Below, one piece after another: positions 25,662-33,191 of a stretch of 33,191 bases of DNA (position 1 is its first letter; each line of letters opens with the position of its first letter). The DNA is from Cytophagaceae bacterium. Lineage in GTDB: Bacteria > Bacteroidota > Bacteroidia > Cytophagales > Cytophagaceae. The notes under the pieces are model-generated. The model worked only from the letters and a program-made list of their open reading frames with translations, was not told where the DNA came from and made no database searches. Location: contig JAQZBV010000019.1 in the NCBI GenBank assembly GCA_029237685.1, forward strand, positions 1 through 33,191, written 5' to 3'. The position numbers and the translations under genes are program-made.

Positions 25662-26345
25662 ATGAGTTTCCTAGTTACATTATTGCAAATCACGGCGGGA
25701 GCTGATGTTCCTAATGTTTCAGAAGATCAGGTTTCCATCCTGGGGCTGCTGATGAAAGGTGGTTATGTTATGATACCGATCCTTTTTCTGTCGGTCCTGT
25801 CTCTTTATTTGTTCATAGAACGTTTTTTATACATCAGCAATGCCGGGAAAATAGACCATTCATTCCTGGATCGCATCAAACAAAAGTTAAACCAGGGAGA
25901 TGTAAAAGGTGCCATAGACAGTTGTGCCAATCAAAACACCCCTGTTGCTCATATCCTTTCCAGAGGCTTGATTCGTTTAGGTTCTCCGGTACGTGATATC
26001 GAAAGTGCCATTGAAAGCACAGCCTCAACAGAAGTAGCAAAAATGGAAGAGAAATTATCCTACCTTTCATTGATTGCGGCTATTGCTCCCATGTTCGGTT
26101 TCCTGGGAACAGTAATCGGGATGATCAAGGCCTTTTACAATATATCCATTGCCGACAATATTTCAATAGGGATCATTGCCGGGGGGATTTACGAGAAAAT
26201 GGTTACTTCTGCATCGGGCCTTATTGTGGGTATCATAGCCTTTATATTCTATACTATTCTAAACAACAAGATTGATAAAGCGGTAAGCAATATTGAAATT
26301 GTAACGACTGAGTTTTTGGATACTTTATATAAGCCATCGGTATGA
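25662..26345 (+). CDS. exbB: ExbB/TolQ/MotA-type proton channel
   Basis: 227 residues. Hydrophobic segments at about 34-54, 134-157 and 182-204, with the family signature FGFLGTVIGMIKAFY (146-160) and the long cytoplasmic loop between the first two, are typical of ExbB/TolQ. It should form the proton-conducting ring that powers TonB- or Tol-type outer-membrane work with ExbD, encoded next with a 4-base overlap. No TonB gene is in the window. TAAATTTG at 25647-25654, just before the ATG, resembles a -7 box, but no matching upstream box is clear. Confidence 0.93.
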   Translation: MSFLVTLLQITAGADVPNVSEDQVSILGLLMKGGYVMIPILFLSVLSLYLFIERFLYISNAGKIDHSFLDRIKQKLNQGDVKGAIDSCANQNTPVAHILSRGLIRLGSPVRDIESAIESTASTEVAKMEEKLSYLSLIAAIAPMFGFLGTVIGMIKAFYNISIADNISIGIIAGGIYEKMVTSASGLIVGIIAFIFYTILNNKIDKAVSNIEIVTTEFLDTLYKPSV

Positions 26346-26746
26346 AAATCAGAAGAAGGAAGAAGGCCCACGCAGTCATAGAGGCGGCTTCATTATCCGA
26401 TATATTGTTTTTCCTGATGTTATTCTTTTTGATGATATCAACTATGGCCAGTCCAGAAGCCATCAGAATCCTATTGCCGCATGCTTCTACGGGCAAAGCG
26501 ATACCTAAACATCCGGTGAGCGTCATCATTGACAACAAGTTGAATTGGTATGTAGACGGCAGACCGGCAGACGAGTATACGATTCGTACAGAGTTATCCA
26601 GTGAGTCTAAAAAGTATAACAATGAAATTACAGTGGTGTTAAAAGCAGATAAACAAATTTCTGTGGAGCAATTGATTAAAGTGGTAGACATTGTCAATCA
26701 ATTGAAAATTCCGCTGGTGGTGGCGACTGAACGCGGAGGAAAATAG
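26342..26746 (+). CDS. exbD: ExbD/TolR-type energy transducer
   Basis: 134 residues. A basic N-terminus (MKIRRRKKAH) precedes a single membrane segment with the essential Asp20 (SLSDILFFLMLFFLM), then a periplasmic domain (VVLKADKQISVEQLIKVVDI) as in ExbD/TolR. Together with ExbB (ATGA overlap) it makes an inner-membrane motor; energising TonB-dependent receptors is the usual role in this phylum. A terminator follows within 25 bases. Confidence 0.93.
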   Translation: MKIRRRKKAHAVIEAASLSDILFFLMLFFLMISTMASPEAIRILLPHASTGKAIPKHPVSVIIDNKLNWYVDGRPADEYTIRTELSSESKKYNNEITVVLKADKQISVEQLIKVVDIVNQLKIPLVVATERGGK

Positions 26747-26768
26747 TACTCGTTTAATTGGTCAAATG

Positions 26769-26809
26769 AACCCTTATTTCCACGGACAACCTGGGGAATA
26801 AGGGTTTTT
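26769..26809 (+). terminator. Intrinsic terminator after exbD
   Basis: AACCCTTATT (26769-26778) pairs with AATAAGGGTT (26797-26806), followed by TTT. It lies about 22 bases after the exbD stop. Confidence 0.8.
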
Positions 26810-26934
26810 AGCTTCAGGTGGACTGGCACACTATTTATAAGACTTAGTATACAGCGAATCTTTAAACGGAGATCTTGGACAAGTTGGATACCGTACATTC
26901 TGTCTTTATGGAGTCAGGACTTTAAAGATTTAGA
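26810..26934 (+). ncRNA. Possible small RNA between two terminators
   Basis: 125 bases with no credible reading frame. AATCTTTAAA (26857-26866) is exactly complementary to TTTAAAGATT (26922-26931), and the right arm abuts a strong terminator. That arrangement would give a folded transcript of roughly 100 bases. It matches no RNA family I can recognise and no promoter box is clear. Confidence 0.25.
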
Positions 26935-26970
26935 AAGGCCTCTTGGTTTCAGGAGGCCTTTTATTTTTTG
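26935..26970 (+). terminator. Intrinsic terminator with T-rich tail
   Basis: AAAGGCCTC (26935-26943) pairs with GAGGCCTTT (26954-26962) around a ten-base loop, followed by TATTTTTT. It is the second terminator after exbD, 125 bases beyond the first, and must serve read-through or a separate transcript. Confidence 0.82.
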
Positions 26971-27558
26971 CTGGAAATGTAATTTAGTTTATCCCTTATA
27001 GCAATATCAATTATTGAATAATTCTTTAAAAGACTCATATTTTGTACATACTAATGTAATTGTTTGTATAAAGCATTTATTTTAAATCAATAACCCCCTT
27101 TCTGAAGCTTATTATTGATCTATATATCCCTTTCGGTAAACCTCCTTTATTCATTTTTTTTATTTACAACGAATAATGCGGTTGAGATCCATTCAAATGA
27201 TAGAGATAACAAGCCCATTTTTTACGCTATAGTATCCCATGTTACTTTTTAATTCCACCCTTTTTTTTAACTATATTTTAATAAAATTACATCGTTTTAT
27301 ATTTTTTATGCATTTAAAAAAGACCTGTTTAGTGCAAATGTTGTATTGTTTTTGAATAATTGATTGTAAAAAAGACCTTTTAGTTTAATGAATTATCGTT
27401 TTTTTCTAAAAAGTAGGATTAAAAAAGGGGGTGAAGCGTATAATAAGAACTTTTAATCATCTTGGAGTTTTGTGAAACATATTAGCTCTATATAATGTTA
27501 CACTAAACTTGTTTTTTAGGAATTGGTAATCAATACATTATAAATATTTTTAAGCGAT

Positions 27559-27592
27559 TTTTTTTGATATTTTAAATTTACAAATAGTCTTT
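27559..27592 (+). repeat. 34-base upstream element, copy 1 (likely promoter)
   Basis: The block from a run of seven T through GATATTTTAAATT to ACAAATAG and CTTT occurs again at 30413-30446 with two mismatches in 34. It contains TTTG, then 18 bases later TAGTCTTT, a near match to a Bacteroidota -33/-7 pair, so it may be a promoter core. It lies 247 bases before the lectin start. Confidence 0.65.
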
Positions 27593-27680
27593 TAACTCTC
27601 AATCCCCGTATTTTATTACATCATTAAAACGTCAAACATATAGAAGAAAAATTACGCTTTCATCCATCTCGTTTTTTCAG

Positions 27681-27715
27681 GATGTTTCCCACGTCGCTTT
27701 GTTAGGGGAAACATC
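27681..27715 (+). promoter_or_regulatory. Leader hairpin upstream of the lectin gene
   Basis: GATGTTTCCC (27681-27690) pairs perfectly with GGGAAACATC (27706-27715) around a 15-base loop. No T run follows, so it is not a terminator. If transcription starts in the 27559-27592 element, it lies in the 5' leader and could affect mRNA stability or translation. Confidence 0.45.
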
Positions 27716-27838
27716 AAAACTGCAAAAGGCGAATCTTATTCGGGTTATGATCTATTAGATGCTTTGTTTAATCCCTTATTCAATAACATCAACATTCAAT
27801 CAGCTTTTTAATTATTAAAAATTAAGGAGAACAAAACA

Positions 27839-30181
27839 ATGAAAAGAATAATAGAAATTTTGTCTCATTCGCACTACGATGCCAATGAAACAGCTTACGA
27901 CGAAAAAGATTCAAATTGGCTTTTGAAAGCTGCTTTGATGATCATTATGCTTTTGCTGACCATTACTTTTGCACAGGCGCAAAGTGGTGGGTGGGATGGT
28001 TTCGGTACTACCGGTACAGCAGGCAACAACGATTATGGCAATGGTGTCATTAGATTGTTGAGTGATGTGAACACCGGTTGTGCGGGAGCAGCATTGCACG
28101 AAACATCACCTGCTAACCAGTACAATCCAACTACCGGCAATTTTAGCAGATGCTACCAGGTTTTTTTCGGATGTCCGGGTGCCGATAATATCGGTAGCGA
28201 TGTAAACGGAGATGGTATGGCATTCTCTTTTTGGCCGAGTACGGAAACTTACAACATCAATAACGGACTTGCTTGTGGTGGAGGATTGGGATATATGGGA
28301 TCAATTCCATCCAATAAAATGATCACCATAGAATTTGATACCTGGAGCAGCCAAGGCAATACAGGCTTTGATGCCACTTATGGTGGAGGAACTACCGGTA
28401 ACCACGATGAGTTTGCACTTCACAGAGATGGTATTGCCAGCGATGTAGGTAGAATAGCCGCATCAGATGCATTCAACCTTGAAGACGGTTTGGAACATAC
28501 GGTTTGTATTTCATATAACCGCACGACACATATATTTTCTGTAACGATTTCTAACGTGACCGGCGCTCCCGGAGACATCGCTACTTTTTCATACGATCTT
28601 ACCGGTTCTCCTTATGAATTAGGTGCATATTTCGGCAACGTCAATTTGAATCAGACTTGGTCGTCCGGCAAATTCGGCGCGACAAACCCTTCTACTGTAA
28701 GCCCGAGTTCAGCAACTTCTATTGTGGCTAACTTAGGTGGTGCTCCTCTTTGTCCTGCCGGCGTTGAAATTACTTCACCTTCTGATGGACAATCTTTCAC
28801 CGGATGTCCTGTTGGTCCAATCACGATTACCGCTACTCCTACACCTCCCGCCAGTACCACGACAACAAACATCGAGTTCTTTATTGATGGTGTGAGTATG
28901 GTAGTTGACAACAGCAGTCCTTACAGTTATACCTGGCCCACTCCTTCACCCGGAGGCCATGTCATTACGGCTGTTGCGCATTGGTCCGATGGAAGCAGCT
29001 CGAGTGCAATACCTGTTAATATAAATGCCGGTGACATTCAAAAAACTTCTAGTGTACCGACCGTTGATGGTACCAAAGAAGCTTTATGGAATAGTTATGG
29101 TGCCACTACCATGACCAAAGCAAATGGTGCAACAGGTGCGGATCTTTCTGCGAAGTGGAGCATGACATACGATGCGACCAACCTTTACCTTTTGGTGGAT
29201 GTATCAGATCTTAACAAGGTAAATGATAGTGGTAACGATTGGGAAGATGATGCCGTTGAAATCTATATCGATTTAGGAAATGATAAATCGGGCGGTTATG
29301 GTGCCAACGATTTTCAATATGTATTCAGCTGGACAAATAACCTTGCTCCAAATACTCCGACCAGTATTGCGGAGACGAAGCACGGTGCTACAGGAAGTGT
29401 AGTTTCCCGACAAACTACTTCTGGAACAGGCTACATCATGGAAATACAAATCCCTTGGTCTACCATGGCCGGAGCATCAATGCCTGCTCCCGGGACCTAT
29501 ATGGGTTTTGATGTCAGCATCAACGATGACGATGACGGAGGAACAAGAGATAACCAGTTGTCATGGAACGATGCTACTTATGGTGAGTGGAACAATACGG
29601 CTTTGTTCGGAACGGTGCGCTTTACCAGCTGTGATCCTCTTCCGGTGAGCATGTTGAGCTTCACCGGTAAATTGATCAACTCTACTGTTGTGCTGAATTG
29701 GGCTACGGCATCAGAGGTCAATAATCAGAAATTTATAATTGAACGCACGAGTGATTACCTCCATTGGCAAGCGATTGGTGAAGTAGCAGGTGTAGGCAAT
29801 TCATCTTCTGTGAATTCGTATACATTCAGAGATTATGCGCCGTTGGATGGTGTGAGCTACTATCGTTTAAAACAGGTCGATTTCGATGGCGCTTTTGCTT
29901 ATAGTCGTGTAGTCGTAATCGAAACAGGCGAAGAGCAAAGACCTTTTAGCATTAGCATCCATCCCAACCCTTTTGATGGAGACCTGACGATCACGAGCAA
30001 TTTGATCGGTGAAAGCATGGATATTTCTATCTATGATGTATTGGGTAGAGTAGTGTATCACGTGAATCACCAATCTGAGAATGGTAGCGTGAATTTCCGT
30101 CCTGAATTGCCAAGTGGGACCTATGTTATCAGTGTTCAAACCGAAACATCAGTAGCGCAACAGAAGATCATCAAAAAATAA
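27839..30181 (+). CDS. Secreted lectin/CBM9-like protein with T9SS sorting domain
   Basis: 780 residues. The start is supported by AAGGAG at 27824-27829. An unusually long signal peptide has a 28-residue charged front, a hydrophobic core at 29-44 and a likely cut after AQA (47). Residues about 50-300 look like a bacterial L-type lectin: DGMAFSFWP (125-133), ITIEFDTWSS (162-171), GNHDEFALHRDG (187-198). About 309-398 is an Ig-like Big_7 domain (VEITSPSDGQSFTG, IEFFIDGVSM). About 400-595 is a CBM9-like domain (VPTVDGTKEALWN, YDATNLYLLVDVSD, QLSWNDATYGEWNNTALFG). An Fn3-like linker (LNWATASEVNNQKFIIERTS) leads to a Por_Secre_tail, 702-780 (HPNPFDGDL, IYDVLGRVVY, GTYVISVQ, QKIIKK). It should be exported by T9SS, probably to the surface, and bind polysaccharide; no catalytic domain is seen. 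Confidence 0.9.
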   Translation: MKRIIEILSHSHYDANETAYDEKDSNWLLKAALMIIMLLLTITFAQAQSGGWDGFGTTGTAGNNDYGNGVIRLLSDVNTGCAGAALHETSPANQYNPTTGNFSRCYQVFFGCPGADNIGSDVNGDGMAFSFWPSTETYNINNGLACGGGLGYMGSIPSNKMITIEFDTWSSQGNTGFDATYGGGTTGNHDEFALHRDGIASDVGRIAASDAFNLEDGLEHTVCISYNRTTHIFSVTISNVTGAPGDIATFSYDLTGSPYELGAYFGNVNLNQTWSSGKFGATNPSTVSPSSATSIVANLGGAPLCPAGVEITSPSDGQSFTGCPVGPITITATPTPPASTTTTNIEFFIDGVSMVVDNSSPYSYTWPTPSPGGHVITAVAHWSDGSSSSAIPVNINAGDIQKTSSVPTVDGTKEALWNSYGATTMTKANGATGADLSAKWSMTYDATNLYLLVDVSDLNKVNDSGNDWEDDAVEIYIDLGNDKSGGYGANDFQYVFSWTNNLAPNTPTSIAETKHGATGSVVSRQTTSGTGYIMEIQIPWSTMAGASMPAPGTYMGFDVSINDDDDGGTRDNQLSWNDATYGEWNNTALFGTVRFTSCDPLPVSMLSFTGKLINSTVVLNWATASEVNNQKFIIERTSDYLHWQAIGEVAGVGNSSSVNSYTFRDYAPLDGVSYYRLKQVDFDGAFAYSRVVVIETGEEQRPFSISIHPNPFDGDLTITSNLIGESMDISIYDVLGRVVYHVNHQSENGSVNFRPELPSGTYVISVQTETSVAQQKIIKK

Positions 30182-30192
30182 TAGGGGATCTA

Positions 30193-30254
30193 AGAGATGA
30201 GAAATGTGAAGTGGAGATGAGATACCCATTTCACATTTCACATCGCTCATCTCT
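30193..30254 (+). terminator. Long hairpin just after the lectin gene
   Basis: AGAGATGAGAAATGTGAA (30193-30210) pairs with TTCACATTT (30230-30238) and CTCATCTCT (30246-30254), with a seven-base bulge. Only a weak T run follows (CTCTCTTTAAT), so it may stabilise the mRNA end as much as terminate. Confidence 0.45.
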
Positions 30255-30309
30255 CTTTAATACCGGAGCACTCATCATTTTGCGAAAGCCTTAAAATGGG
30301 ATAAATAAA

Positions 30310-30372
30310 AGGACTAATAGCATTATTGTAGTATATTTTATCAATATTCTATTGTGTTATTAGTCCTGTTTT
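30310..30372 (+). terminator. Probable intrinsic terminator after the lectin gene
   Basis: AGGACTAATA (30310-30319) is the exact reverse complement of TATTAGTCCT (30358-30367), followed by GTTTTATT. The 38-base loop is long and AT-rich. Together with the preceding hairpin it separates the lectin transcript from the next gene. Confidence 0.55.
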
Positions 30373-30412
30373 ATTACTGATAATTAGGGTGTTATGTCCT
30401 ATTTTACGCTTA

Positions 30413-30446
30413 TTTTTTTGATATTTTAAATTGACAAATAGCCTTT
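30413..30446 (+). repeat. 34-base upstream element, copy 2 (likely promoter)
   Basis: Matches 27559-27592 at 32 of 34 bases. Differences are T to G at 30433 and T to C at 30442. It has TTTG, then 18 bases, then TAGCCTTT. It lies 201 bases before the start of the GH87-like gene. Confidence 0.65.
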
Positions 30447-30484
30447 ATGCCTAAAAGTGGCAATCTTTAAAAAGTGATAAAAAA

Positions 30485-30511
30485 AAACGCTTACGTTCTA
30501 TTAAAGCGTTT
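30485..30511 (+). promoter_or_regulatory. Leader hairpin upstream of the GH87-like gene
   Basis: AAACGCTT (30485-30492) pairs with AAGCGTTT (30504-30511) around an 11-base loop. No T run follows. Its position relative to the shared element is similar to that of the hairpin at 27681-27715, though the sequences differ. Confidence 0.35.
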
Positions 30512-30646
30512 AAAAACAGGTTGTTGTAACATAGTTGATGAGCCCTTTATAAAGCTAGCTGCATTTACCTGTTTAGAGCTTAGATCACCAGCTATTGATC
30601 TTCAACGGATCATTATAAAAAGATTAAAGTCATATAGTTTATTTAT

Positions 30647-33191
30647 ATGAAAAAAAGTAAAACGCTATATCTTCTATTCGGTGCTATTTTCTTATTAGCC
30701 AATGAGCTATGCGCTCAGGTAGGTTATTATGATGCCCCGTATACGCGATATGAGGCGAATGTGGGTGCGTTGACCAATGCAACTGTCAGCACTAAATCAT
30801 ATAATCAGGGCGCTCTACAAAGTGAAGCCTCCGAGCAGGTTTGTGTCGATATGTCTGCCAATGGAGCGGCCGTAAGTTGGAATGTAACGGCAGCGGGAGA
30901 TGGTCTGGTGGTGCGTTACAGTGTTCCCGACGGACAATCCGGTGTTTTGCAGGTTTGGGCAAATGGTACCAATGTTGGCACCCTTAACCTGAGTTCGTAT
31001 TGGTCATGGGAGTATTTATCGACCAACGGAAACCCCAACAATGTCGGAGTTGTGAATAATAATCCAAAAATGAGGTTCGATGAAGTAAGAATGAAACTGC
31101 CTTCTTCTATTCCCATTGGCGGTACGCTGAGATTGGTCAGACAAAGTGGAAACATCACGCTTGACTTTGCCGAATTGGAACCTGTACCCGCTGCAATCGC
31201 AGCGCCGGCTGGAAGTGTAACTTTCTCCGGTGGAAGTCTTCAGACATTTATTACCAATAATGGGGGAAGAGTGATCTATGTACCCGCCGGTGTGTACAAC
31301 ATAGGCAGTGATCTTTTTTTCGGTAACGCCAATACTACACTCATGGGTGCAGGGATGTGGTACACGCAATTAAATTTCACAAGCGGTACAGGCAACGATG
31401 GGGGGCTTTGGGCTCAGGCTGCCAATATCAATTTTTCTGATTTGTATTTAACAACCGATAGAAATTCAAGATCAAATTCTTATAAGGCATTGAATGGTGC
31501 TTACACCACAGGTACTCGAGTGACCAGAGTATGGGCCGAGCATTTTGAATGTGGCGCATGGATCGCGCAGTATGGCACTGGTCCAGCTAATACAGATGGA
31601 TTGACGATGTCTTATTGCCGATTCAGAAATAATTACGCAGACGGAACCAACCTTTGTAAAGGCACGGTCAATACGATTGTTGAACATTGCAGCTACCGAA
31701 ACAATGGAGATGATGATATGGCTATATGGTCAGCCAATAACCAAGAATGCAGAAACAATACCTTCCGTTACAACACTTCTGAAAACTGCTGGCGTGCATC
31801 GGGTGTGGCTATCTACGGAGGTTTTAGCAACAAGGCCCATAATATTTTAATACAGGATAATTTGGAAGTAGGTATAAAAGTGAATAATGCTTTTGGTGGT
31901 GCAGGCTTTAATGGTGGAGGCATGCACGAACTGTATAATATCATCATAAAGCGTTGCGGTACTTATAATGACTTATTCAATAGTCCCGTTGGCGCCATTG
32001 ATTTAGGTGTGTACAACTGGGGCGCCGGTACACGTGTACAGAATGTTAAATTTTCCTGTATTGATATCATTGACTCTAAGAACGATGCAATCTATTTTCA
32101 TAAAGTGTCGGGAGATGGATTCTATAATTTAGTATTTGAAAATATTAAGATAGACGGTACCGGAAGAGAATACCCGAATAACGGCGGAGCTGTAGGAGGC
32201 AGAGGTTATGGTATTTTATTTAAAGGATATCCAACCGGAAATGGGACTTACTGCAACATCACCTATGCCAATCGCTCAGGCAGTGCAGGATCTGATGTCA
32301 ATACCGGCGAGATCGGTTCGTTTAGCTGGAATGCAGTAGGAGGATGCCCTACAGGATGTTCTCTGGGAAGTTCAACGCTCATGACTTCGGCTACTACATT
32401 TGGTGTATGTGACAACCCCATTACGCTTACTGCCAACACTACGGCGCCATCTGGTAATACAACAAGTTATGTGGAGTTTTTTGTAGATGGCGTATCGATA
32501 GGAACGGATAATTCTGCCGGCTATAGTATGGCCTGGAACAATCCGACAGCAGGTACTCATCAGGTCGTTGCTACCGCTCACTATTCGCCATCTGGCAGTA
32601 CAGCTTCTTCTCCTATTCAATATGTGAATGTATTGCAGGGAATTTATCCAACTTCTACACCTCCAACCATTGATGGAACGATAGATGCTTCATGGGCCGC
32701 GTATCCTGCTACAGCCGTAACACAAGGATTTAATAGCACTCCTGATCTTGCAGCGACTTTCAAAACCAGGTACGATGCCAATTATTTATACATTTTGGTA
32801 GACGTTACAGACGATGTGGTACAAGCCGATGGTGGAAACAACTGGGACAATGATGGCATAGAAATATTCCTGGATTTGGGCAATGATAAAACGGGTGTGT
32901 ATGGCGCCAATGATTTTCAGTTTGCTTTTGTAACTGGCAATACGACTCCATTCGAATACAAGCATACCACTACTGCTGGCATCGTGAATTTTGCTCAGGG
33001 TGCTAAAGCAGGAGGTTATATCATGGAGATCAGATTGTCTTGGTCTGGTATGGGGGTGAGTGTACCAAGCGCAGGAAGCTATGTAGGTTTTGATGTGGGT
33101 GTCAATGACGATGATAACAACGGTGTACGCGACAATCAATTAAGCTGGAACGATCCGACGTTTACCGAGTATAACAATACCGCTTTATTTG
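30647..33191 (+). CDS. GH87-like (alpha-1,3-glucanase/mycodextranase-type) secreted protein, 3' end cut
   Basis: Open from ATG 30647 to the window end: 848 codons, no stop. A signal peptide ends after LCA (23). Residues about 25-180 form a beta-rich CBM35/CBM6-like front (YDAPYTRYEANVGALT, VCVDMSANGAAVSWNV). About 190-560 is a right-handed beta-helix, starting ITNNGGRVIYVPAGVYNIGS. Asp332 in YADGTN and Asp355-Asp356 in NGDDDMAIWS, followed by ASGVAIYGGFSN, match the catalytic pattern I know for GH87; the 23/24-residue spacing is also as I recall for characterised members. Then come an Ig-like domain (about 588-661; VEFFVDGVSIG) and a CBM9-like domain (from about 665; DLGNDKTGVYGANDFQFAF), both related to those of the lectin gene. 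The missing end probably carries a T9SS tail. Likely role: surface or secreted endo-alpha-1,3-glucanase. Pectate-lyase-like or other beta-helix enzymes are alternatives. Confidence 0.82.
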   Translation, partial: MKKSKTLYLLFGAIFLLANELCAQVGYYDAPYTRYEANVGALTNATVSTKSYNQGALQSEASEQVCVDMSANGAAVSWNVTAAGDGLVVRYSVPDGQSGVLQVWANGTNVGTLNLSSYWSWEYLSTNGNPNNVGVVNNNPKMRFDEVRMKLPSSIPIGGTLRLVRQSGNITLDFAELEPVPAAIAAPAGSVTFSGGSLQTFITNNGGRVIYVPAGVYNIGSDLFFGNANTTLMGAGMWYTQLNFTSGTGNDGGLWAQAANINFSDLYLTTDRNSRSNSYKALNGAYTTGTRVTRVWAEHFECGAWIAQYGTGPANTDGLTMSYCRFRNNYADGTNLCKGTVNTIVEHCSYRNNGDDDMAIWSANNQECRNNTFRYNTSENCWRASGVAIYGGFSNKAHNILIQDNLEVGIKVNNAFGGAGFNGGGMHELYNIIIKRCGTYNDLFNSPVGAIDLGVYNWGAGTRVQNVKFSCIDIIDSKNDAIYFHKVSGDGFYNLVFENIKIDGTGREYPNNGGAVGGRGYGILFKGYPTGNGTYCNITYANRSGSAGSDVNTGEIGSFSWNAVGGCPTGCSLGSSTLMTSATTFGVCDNPITLTANTTAPSGNTTSYVEFFVDGVSIGTDNSAGYSMAWNNPTAGTHQVVATAHYSPSGSTASSPIQYVNVLQGIYPTSTPPTIDGTIDASWAAYPATAVTQGFNSTPDLAATFKTRYDANYLYILVDVTDDVVQADGGNNWDNDGIEIFLDLGNDKTGVYGANDFQFAFVTGNTTPFEYKHTTTAGIVNFAQGAKAGGYIMEIRLSWSGMGVSVPSAGSYVGFDVGVNDDDNNGVRDNQLSWNDPTFTEYNNTALF

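Larger units (their letters stand above)
26747..27838. other. 1.1-kb intergenic region between exbD and the lectin gene
   Basis: No gene is visible. The first 220 bases carry two terminators with a possible small RNA between them (26810-26934). From about 26975 to 27838 it is very AT-rich. It contains a 12-base direct repeat TAAAAAAGACCT at 27315 and 27367, the 34-base element shared with the next gene's upstream region (27559-27592), a 10-bp hairpin at 27681-27715 and a good ribosome site at 27824-27829. Confidence 0.7.
30182..30646. other. 465-base intergenic region before the GH87-like gene
   Basis: No gene seen. It holds two hairpins after the lectin gene (30193-30254 and 30310-30372), the second copy of the 34-base element (30413-30446), and a leader hairpin AAACGCTT/AAGCGTTT (30485-30511). 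The layout of element, hairpin and start codon resembles that upstream of the lectin gene. Confidence 0.65.

Noticed and set aside
26254-26697. Open frame of 147 codons on the minus strand
   Set aside because: It is antisense to exbB/exbD, which are well supported; the product looks like random low-similarity sequence.
26810-26934. tRNA gene
   Set aside because: No cloverleaf arms, T-loop GTTCRA motif or CCA end can be found.
27315-27378. Direct repeat TAAAAAAGACCT as a mobile-element footprint
   Set aside because: Only 12 bases in very AT-rich DNA, no transposase or terminal inverted repeats nearby; chance is likely.
27681-27715. CRISPR repeat or integron attC-like site
   Set aside because: The GTTTCCC/GGGAAAC hairpin occurs once only, with no spacer array, and the attC core consensus is not met.
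31016-33139. Several minus-strand frames (for example 31016-31369, 32786-33139)
   Set aside because: They lie opposite the GH87-like gene, which is open throughout and has a signal peptide and recognisable domains.

Overview
This window looks like a Bacteroidota chromosome, probably from a free-living, gliding or environmental lineage. The reasons are AT-rich DNA, two multidomain secreted proteins of which one ends in a type IX secretion (T9SS) C-terminal sorting domain, a promoter of the Bacteroidota form TTTG-N20-TAnnTTTG, a DUF6089-like outer-membrane barrel, and few Shine-Dalgarno sites. I see no rRNA, tRNA, insertion sequence or CRISPR array.

About 24 kb (1-24.6 kb) is a surface-polysaccharide (capsule or O-antigen-like) locus. 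At the left edge three glycosyltransferases run on the minus strand, the last cut by the window edge (1-2895). Divergent from them is a long, tightly packed plus-strand operon (3228-16590): Wzx flippase, a membrane-anchored six-hairpin (GH88/GH105-like) protein, a pyruvyl transferase, a GT2, an acyltransferase-3, a GT4, a Wzy-type polymerase, a hexapeptide acetyltransferase, two more GT4s, and the trio WbpG/HisH/HisF. Most neighbours overlap by 1-8 bases or nearly touch. The trio is the set known to turn an N-acetyl group on a nucleotide sugar into an acetamidino group, so the polymer probably carries an amidino sugar, pyruvate ketals and O-acetyl groups. A second acyltransferase-3 follows at 16697-17785 and ends at a perfect 22-bp hairpin. 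On the minus strand facing it are Wzc (tyrosine kinase/copolymerase), Wza (outer-membrane export lipoprotein) and a barrel protein with a clear promoter. Together Wzx, Wzy, Wzc and Wza make a complete polymerisation and export route. The initiating sugar-phosphate transferase and all nucleotide-sugar synthesis enzymes are missing from the window.

Next come an aldehyde dehydrogenase plus a third acyltransferase-3 (22173-24637), a YdcF/ElyC-like membrane protein on the minus strand (24663-25427), and an ExbB-ExbD pair (25662-26746) followed by two intrinsic terminators that bracket a possible small RNA.

The right end (27839-33191) has two large secreted carbohydrate-active proteins: a lectin-Ig-CBM9-like protein with a T9SS tail, and a partial right-handed beta-helix protein with the catalytic aspartate pattern of GH87 (alpha-1,3-glucanase/mycodextranase), followed by the same Ig plus CBM9-like module. 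Both are preceded by the same 34-base element (2 mismatches) about 200-250 bases before the start codon, which suggests co-regulation. The two partial genes at the window edges (1-756 minus and 30647-33191 plus) have no stop codon inside the window.
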